Source of the DNA: Acidobacteriota bacterium
GTDB lineage: Bacteria > Acidobacteriota > Terriglobia > Bryobacterales > Bryobacteraceae
Assembly (NCBI GenBank): GCA_025352795.1
Contig: JANXSF010000102.1
Coordinates: 1 to 64,000 of the forward strand
Direction: 5' to 3'
DNA: 64,000 bases
This document shows positions 60,346 to 64,000 of this stretch, piece by piece (positions within the stretch are counted from its first letter, which is position 1; each line of letters begins with the position of its first letter). The translations under genes were made by a program, and so were the position numbers. Under the pieces are notes generated by a model. That model searched no databases. It was not told the DNA's origin and saw only the letters and a list, made by a program, of their open reading frames with translations.

Positions 60346-61425
60346 ATGACAAATTCCGAATTAGGCTGGTCGCAGCCCTTCGATGTATACGAATATTTTC
60401 GCACTGAGTTTCCTAAAAAATGGACACCAGCGCGCGTTTCCGCATCCAGTCACGGGGAGTTTCAACTCCTGTCCGAACAAGGTACCTATCCGGCAACTGT
60501 GTCTGGACGTTTGCGCTTTGAATCCAAGGAGGGCGGCGCCTGGCCAGTAGTCGGGGATTGGGTGGCGGCCATGCCCAAGGAAAATGCCCCCTATGTGATT
60601 CACCGCGTCTTGCCACGAACCAGCACGCTGTATCGTGGATTGGCGGAACGTGGGGAACCAGATCAGATTATGGTGGCCAATGTGGATGTCGCCATGATTC
60701 TTACCGGCTTAGACAACAATTTCAACACCCGGCGTTTGGAACGATTCCTGTATCTCGCTAGTTCCAGTGGAATTCGTCCGGTGATTATTCTGAACAAAGC
60801 CGATCTGCATACCGATCTGGAAGAGGCGCGGGCGACGGTCAGTAAAGTGGCTGCTGGATGTGCGATCCACGTTATTAGCGCGCAAACGGGCCTAGGTGTT
60901 GATGAATTGGCCCAGTCCATACAACCAGGGCAGACTGCGGTTTTGCTTGGTTCATCGGGTGTTGGGAAGTCCACACTGTTGAACCGCTTTTCCGGGGTGG
61001 AACATCAGCGAACTGCCGCCGTCAGGGAAAGTGATAGCAAAGGGCAGCACACCACTACCACTCGAAATTTAATTCCAATGCCAGGTGGGTGGGTGTTGAT
61101 TGATATGCCAGGGATCCGCGCGGTGGGGCTTCCTGGAGGTCATGAAGCAATGGAAGCTGTGTTTCCAGACATTGATGCTTGGAGCATGGAGTGCCGATTC
61201 GCCGATTGTACCCATCAGACGGAGCCAGAGTGTCGGCTGACAGAAGTGCTGCGATCTGGGGAATTGAGTCCAGAGCGATTCGCGAATTATCGGAAGATGC
61301 TCTTAGAAGTTGCCTTTCAGCAAATTCAAGGTGACAAGCAGGCCGAGTTACAGAAGAAGGCGTTCACCAAAGTGGTTCATAAAGCGCAGAAAAAGATGTA
61401 TCGGCAGCGGGACGAAGCAGATTAG
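60346..61425 (+). CDS. rsgA: Ribosome small subunit-dependent GTPase RsgA
   Basis: 359 residues. It shows the circularly permuted GTPase order: an N-terminal OB fold (about 30-90), NKAD (150-153) before the P-loop GSSGVGKS (202-209), then DMPGIRAVG-type switch and the zinc site Cys283, Cys288, His290, Cys296. RsgA helps 30S maturation by releasing factors and checking the decoding centre. AGAGG lies about 10 bases before the ATG. The 160 bases before it contain no gene or clear promoter. Confidence 0.95.
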   Translation: MTNSELGWSQPFDVYEYFRTEFPKKWTPARVSASSHGEFQLLSEQGTYPATVSGRLRFESKEGGAWPVVGDWVAAMPKENAPYVIHRVLPRTSTLYRGLAERGEPDQIMVANVDVAMILTGLDNNFNTRRLERFLYLASSSGIRPVIILNKADLHTDLEEARATVSKVAAGCAIHVISAQTGLGVDELAQSIQPGQTAVLLGSSGVGKSTLLNRFSGVEHQRTAAVRESDSKGQHTTTTRNLIPMPGGWVLIDMPGIRAVGLPGGHEAMEAVFPDIDAWSMECRFADCTHQTEPECRLTEVLRSGELSPERFANYRKMLLEVAFQQIQGDKQAELQKKAFTKVVHKAQKKMYRQRDEAD

Positions 61426-61435
61426 ACGGGTTGCA

Positions 61436-61461
61436 ACCGGGCGGTATTAGAACCGCCCGGT
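61436..61461. terminator. Bidirectional hairpin between rsgA and tpx
   Basis: ACCGGGCGGT (61436-61445) and ACCGCCCGGT (61452-61461) pair perfectly over 10 bp around ATTAGA, 10 bases from both convergent stop codons. No long T-run, but its position suggests shared termination. Confidence 0.6.
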
Positions 61462-61471
61462 AAATTCGTTC

Positions 61472-61984
61472 CTAAGCTACAGCAGCCTTTGCGGCATTCA
61501 AAGCAGCGTCGTAATTGGGATGGTCTCCAACTTCTTTCACATACTCCACGTGGCAAAGATGATTGGCCTTATCCACCACAAAAATTGCCCGACTTTCAAT
61601 GCGCAATTCCTTGATCAAGGTACCGTAGCTTTCGCCGAAGGAACCGGTCTTGTGATCGGACAGCATTTCAATTTTGTCGACGCCCATTGCCCCGCACCAG
61701 CGCTTCATCGCAAATGGCAGATCCATGCTGATGGTGTAGATTTTGACGTTCGGCAACTGAGAGGCTTCTTTGTTGAAGCGCTGTGTTTGCATGTCGCAAA
61801 CCGGAGTATCCAGCGAGGGGACGACGCTAAAAATGCGCACTCCGTCTCCAGTTGAGGCCAAAGTCACTGGCTTCAAGCCGGTATCTACGGCAGCAAAATC
61901 CGGGGCTTTATCGCCCATCTTCAATTCAGGTCCAATTAACGTGAGCGGACCGCCCTTCAGAGTTGTAGCACCAAGTCTTTCCAT
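61472..61984 (-). CDS. tpx: Thiol peroxidase
   Basis: 170 residues. Peroxiredoxin of the Tpx class: VVPSLDTPVCDMQTQRFN with peroxidatic Cys63, and resolving Cys97 in the KRWCG helix, the spacing seen in E. coli Tpx (61/95). It reduces hydroperoxides with thioredoxin in the cytoplasm or periplasm; no signal peptide is seen. GAGGAG precedes the ATG. A TACAAT on the minus strand about 17 bases upstream may be a promoter of its own, overlapping the end of the DUF255 gene. Confidence 0.95.
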   Translation of the reverse strand: MERLGATTLKGGPLTLIGPELKMGDKAPDFAAVDTGLKPVTLASTGDGVRIFSVVPSLDTPVCDMQTQRFNKEASQLPNVKIYTISMDLPFAMKRWCGAMGVDKIEMLSDHKTGSFGESYGTLIKELRIESRAIFVVDKANHLCHVEYVKEVGDHPNYDAALNAAKAAVA

Positions 61985-61998
61985 GAGTTCTCCTCAGA

Positions 61999-64000
61999 CT
62001 ATTGTAGCGAAGCCTCAAGCTCTGCCGGTCCGGTTACTGGCAATTGGCAGGAAAAATTCTGACAAACAAAAGCTGTCGGTTTTCCCTCAATGGGATGCAT
62101 CCCGCTTAATTCGGGATGCAGTCGTGTCCAATAGGCAATGGACTGGGCATCATGCAACGCAAAGATGGTTCGCACTGGCTGGAATTGTTTCCAAACAACA
62201 TTGGCCAGCGGCATTACATCAGCCCCTGCAAGTACAATCTGACGTGGCGCTTGGGCAGCCCATAAAGCAGCCACCACCATTTGGGGCATGCCTGGCGACC
62301 CGGCTTGCATGCGATGGGCGAACGCCCCCAAAGCCCGCTCTGCCGATTGCTGAAAATCTTTTCTGCCAGTATAAGCAGCCAGGCGAAAGAGCGCCAGAAT
62401 CGCCATGGAATTCCCGGAAGGTTCGGCGCCATCGTAATCTTCTTTCACCCGCAGAATCAGGCTGGAATCGCCGTCTGCTGAGGCGAAGAAGCCTCCATCC
62501 ACGCTGTCTTCAAACAATTCGATCAACCGGCTTGCCAGTTGTTCGCCGAATTGAATATGGCGGAAATCGAAGGTGGCTTCGTAAAGGTCAATCAATGCTG
62601 TGGCGAAGAACGCGTAATCGTCCAGAAAGCCAGGGATGCCTGCTTCGCCATCACGAAATCGGCGCAACAAAGTTTTGGTCTCAGGATTGAACATACGATC
62701 GCGGAAGAATGCCGCAGCCCTCTCCGCAGCAACGCGAAATTTATCGTCGCCAAGGCATTGTGCGGCCAATGCGAAGGCAGAGATCATCAAGCCGTTCCAA
62801 GCGGTGAGCCGTTTATCGTCCAGGTAAGGCCGCACATGGAAAGCGCGCAGGGCCAGCATTTTCTTTTTGGAATCGTCTAGCGATGCCGGAACCTCTGCGT
62901 TAACGAAGAGAATGTTCTTGCCTGGGAACTCGCCATGCGGATCATCACGAACGTTGCCCTGCGGTTCCACTCCAAAGTGCTCGTTGAAAGCTGACGCCTG
63001 GGGCTGACCCAGTGCGCCGTCAATTTCAGTTTGCTTCCAGACATAATACGCGCCTTCCCCTTTTTCATGCGGGTTGGCCGGGTCAATTACACTATCCGCA
63101 TCTTCTGCGGAATAGAATGCGCCTTCCGGGCTGGTCATGTCGCGTAGGACGTATTCCAAAGTTTCCCTGGCAATGGTGGCAAAGTGTTGGTCGCCGGTTA
63201 TTTGAAAGGCCTCCAGGTAAGAGACAACCAATTGGCCCTGGTCATACAGCATCTTTTCAAAATGCGGTACAAACCAACGTTCATCCACTGAATAACGATG
63301 GAAGCCGCCGCCCAACTGATCGTACATTCCACCATCGGCCATGGCCCGCAACGTCGCCAGGGTCATATCGCGAGCTTCTTCATTCTTCGTTCGTGCGAAC
63401 CAGCGGAATAAGAAATTCAGCGCAACGGGTCGAGGAAATTTAGGCGAACTTCCAAAACCTCCGTTGGTGGTATCGAAAGATCGACGAAAGTGTGAGTACA
63501 GGCCGGTATAGATTTCATCGGTGATTTGACCAGGCTTTCCAGTGACGGAAGCAAAGCCACGCAACTGCAGCAAAGTGCTTTCTCCCGATTCCAACACTTT
63601 CACCAGATCGTCTCGCCAAACACCGGCAATGTGTTCCAAAATCGCACCGAAGCTGGGACGCCCATAGCGATTGTCAGGGGGAAAATACGTGCCTCCGTAA
63701 AATGGTTTCAAATCGGGGGTGAGCCATACCGACATGGGCCAGCCGCCTCCGCCGGTGGTGGCCTGGACGAACATCATGTAGATCCGGTCCACGTCGGGAC
63801 GCTCCTCACGATCCACCTTGATAGGTACAAAAAAGTTGTTCAGAACTTTGGCAATCTGTTCCGACTCAAACGATTCGCGTTCCATGACGTGGCACCAATG
63901 GCACGTTGAATATCCAATGGAAAGAAAAATGGGTTTATTTTCCAGACGAGCTTTTTCAAAGGCTTCCGGTCCCCAGGCGTACCAATCCACGGGGTTATTG
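61999..64000 (-). CDS. DUF255 thioredoxin-domain protein (YyaL/SPATA20-like), 5' end cut off
   Basis: At least 667 residues; the frame stays open to the right edge and upstream codons read [10 protein letters not shown], where full homologues begin about 15-20 residues earlier (HASPYLLQHANNPVDW-type). A thioredoxin-like domain has the CxxC-like TCHWCHVM, followed by [12 protein letters not shown] and an (alpha/alpha)6 barrel with [17 protein letters not shown] and HFEKMLYDQ. The apparent first codon at 63990 is an internal GTG, not the start. The biochemical function is not settled; a protein-disulphide or sugar-epimerase-like activity has been proposed for the family. It follows tpx's position by 14 bases upstream. 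Confidence 0.9.
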   Translation of the reverse strand, partial: NNPVDWYAWGPEAFEKARLENKPIFLSIGYSTCHWCHVMERESFESEQIAKVLNNFFVPIKVDREERPDVDRIYMMFVQATTGGGGWPMSVWLTPDLKPFYGGTYFPPDNRYGRPSFGAILEHIAGVWRDDLVKVLESGESTLLQLRGFASVTGKPGQITDEIYTGLYSHFRRSFDTTNGGFGSSPKFPRPVALNFLFRWFARTKNEEARDMTLATLRAMADGGMYDQLGGGFHRYSVDERWFVPHFEKMLYDQGQLVVSYLEAFQITGDQHFATIARETLEYVLRDMTSPEGAFYSAEDADSVIDPANPHEKGEGAYYVWKQTEIDGALGQPQASAFNEHFGVEPQGNVRDDPHGEFPGKNILFVNAEVPASLDDSKKKMLALRAFHVRPYLDDKRLTAWNGLMISAFALAAQCLGDDKFRVAAERAAAFFRDRMFNPETKTLLRRFRDGEAGIPGFLDDYAFFATALIDLYEATFDFRHIQFGEQLASRLIELFEDSVDGGFFASADGDSSLILRVKEDYDGAEPSGNSMAILALFRLAAYTGRKDFQQSAERALGAFAHRMQAGSPGMPQMVVAALWAAQAPRQIVLAGADVMPLANVVWKQFQPVRTIFALHDAQSIAYWTRLHPELSGMHPIEGKPTAFVCQNFSCQLPVTGPAELEASLQ

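Noticed and set aside
61770-62690. 306-codon open frame on the plus strand
   Set aside because: Antisense to tpx and the DUF255 gene; composition is Arg/Pro/Ser rich as expected for a shadow frame.
1-64000. CRISPR arrays, insertion sequences, prophage, rRNA
   Set aside because: No regularly spaced repeats, transposase, phage structural genes or rRNA sequence was recognised on either strand.

Overview
The window looks like a core chromosomal segment of a Gram-negative heterotroph, most likely an acidobacterium of the Bryobacter/Solibacter type. This placement is inference from gene content; no rRNA or marker tree was available. Supporting points are an outer-membrane energising set (TonB, ExbB, two ExbD), lipobox proteins, a fused alpha-beta 2-oxoacid dehydrogenase E1, FliW-CsrA, several Gfo/Idh/MocA oxidoreductases and sugar isomerases, a penicillin-acylase homologue and roughly balanced base composition. 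Genes are dense on both strands. No IS element, integrase, phage gene or CRISPR array was seen, and no gene-free stretch exceeds about 170 bases.

Layout, left to right. 1-7.5 kb: a cut-off SelW/Rdx-type redox protein, an MBOAT/SGNH polysaccharide O-acylation pair, a divergent glutamine-dependent asparagine synthetase and GT4 glycosyltransferase, FliW-CsrA, and a GT2 convergent with csrA. 7.5-15.3 kb: CNNM/CorC membrane protein, penicillin acylase-like hydrolase, a secreted unknown protein, an oxidoreductase plus sugar isomerase pair, and a lipoprotein aldose 1-epimerase. 15.4-24 kb: a DnaE-type polymerase behind a 20-bp palindrome, a secreted glutathione peroxidase, a two-gene SPFH operon, a methyltransferase, a TIM-barrel isomerase, tRNA-Val(GAC) and a membrane GT2. 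24-31.8 kb: a TrmB-type regulator divergent from an AAA+ ATPase/VWA pair, then RNase J, an FAD-linked oxidase and a second Gfo/Idh/MocA protein.

31.8-42.4 kb is one long leftward block: tgt-yajC-secD-secF (tRNA modification and Sec export), tonB-exbB-exbD-exbD-TPR lipoprotein ending in an intrinsic terminator, then rel and a DUF971 gene. 42.4-57.1 kb runs rightward and is nearly gapless: a Wzt-like ABC ATPase, POT peptide transporter, M24 peptidase, reduced GH31-like protein, secreted PHP hydrolase, methyltransferase, GT2, two paralogous large membrane proteins, a YihY/BrkB protein and uvrB. 57.1-64 kb: fused E1 dehydrogenase, M23 peptidase, rsgA, tpx and a cut-off DUF255 thioredoxin-like protein.

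The main themes are surface-glycan assembly and modification, envelope energisation and export, and carbohydrate metabolism. The less ordinary signals are a recurring -10-like hexamer 6-9 bases before start codons that lack a Shine-Dalgarno sequence, dyads in regulatory positions, a GH31 homologue that appears to lack its catalytic half, and a tandem pair of YfhO/PTPS-related membrane proteins sharing a YGEGPH motif.
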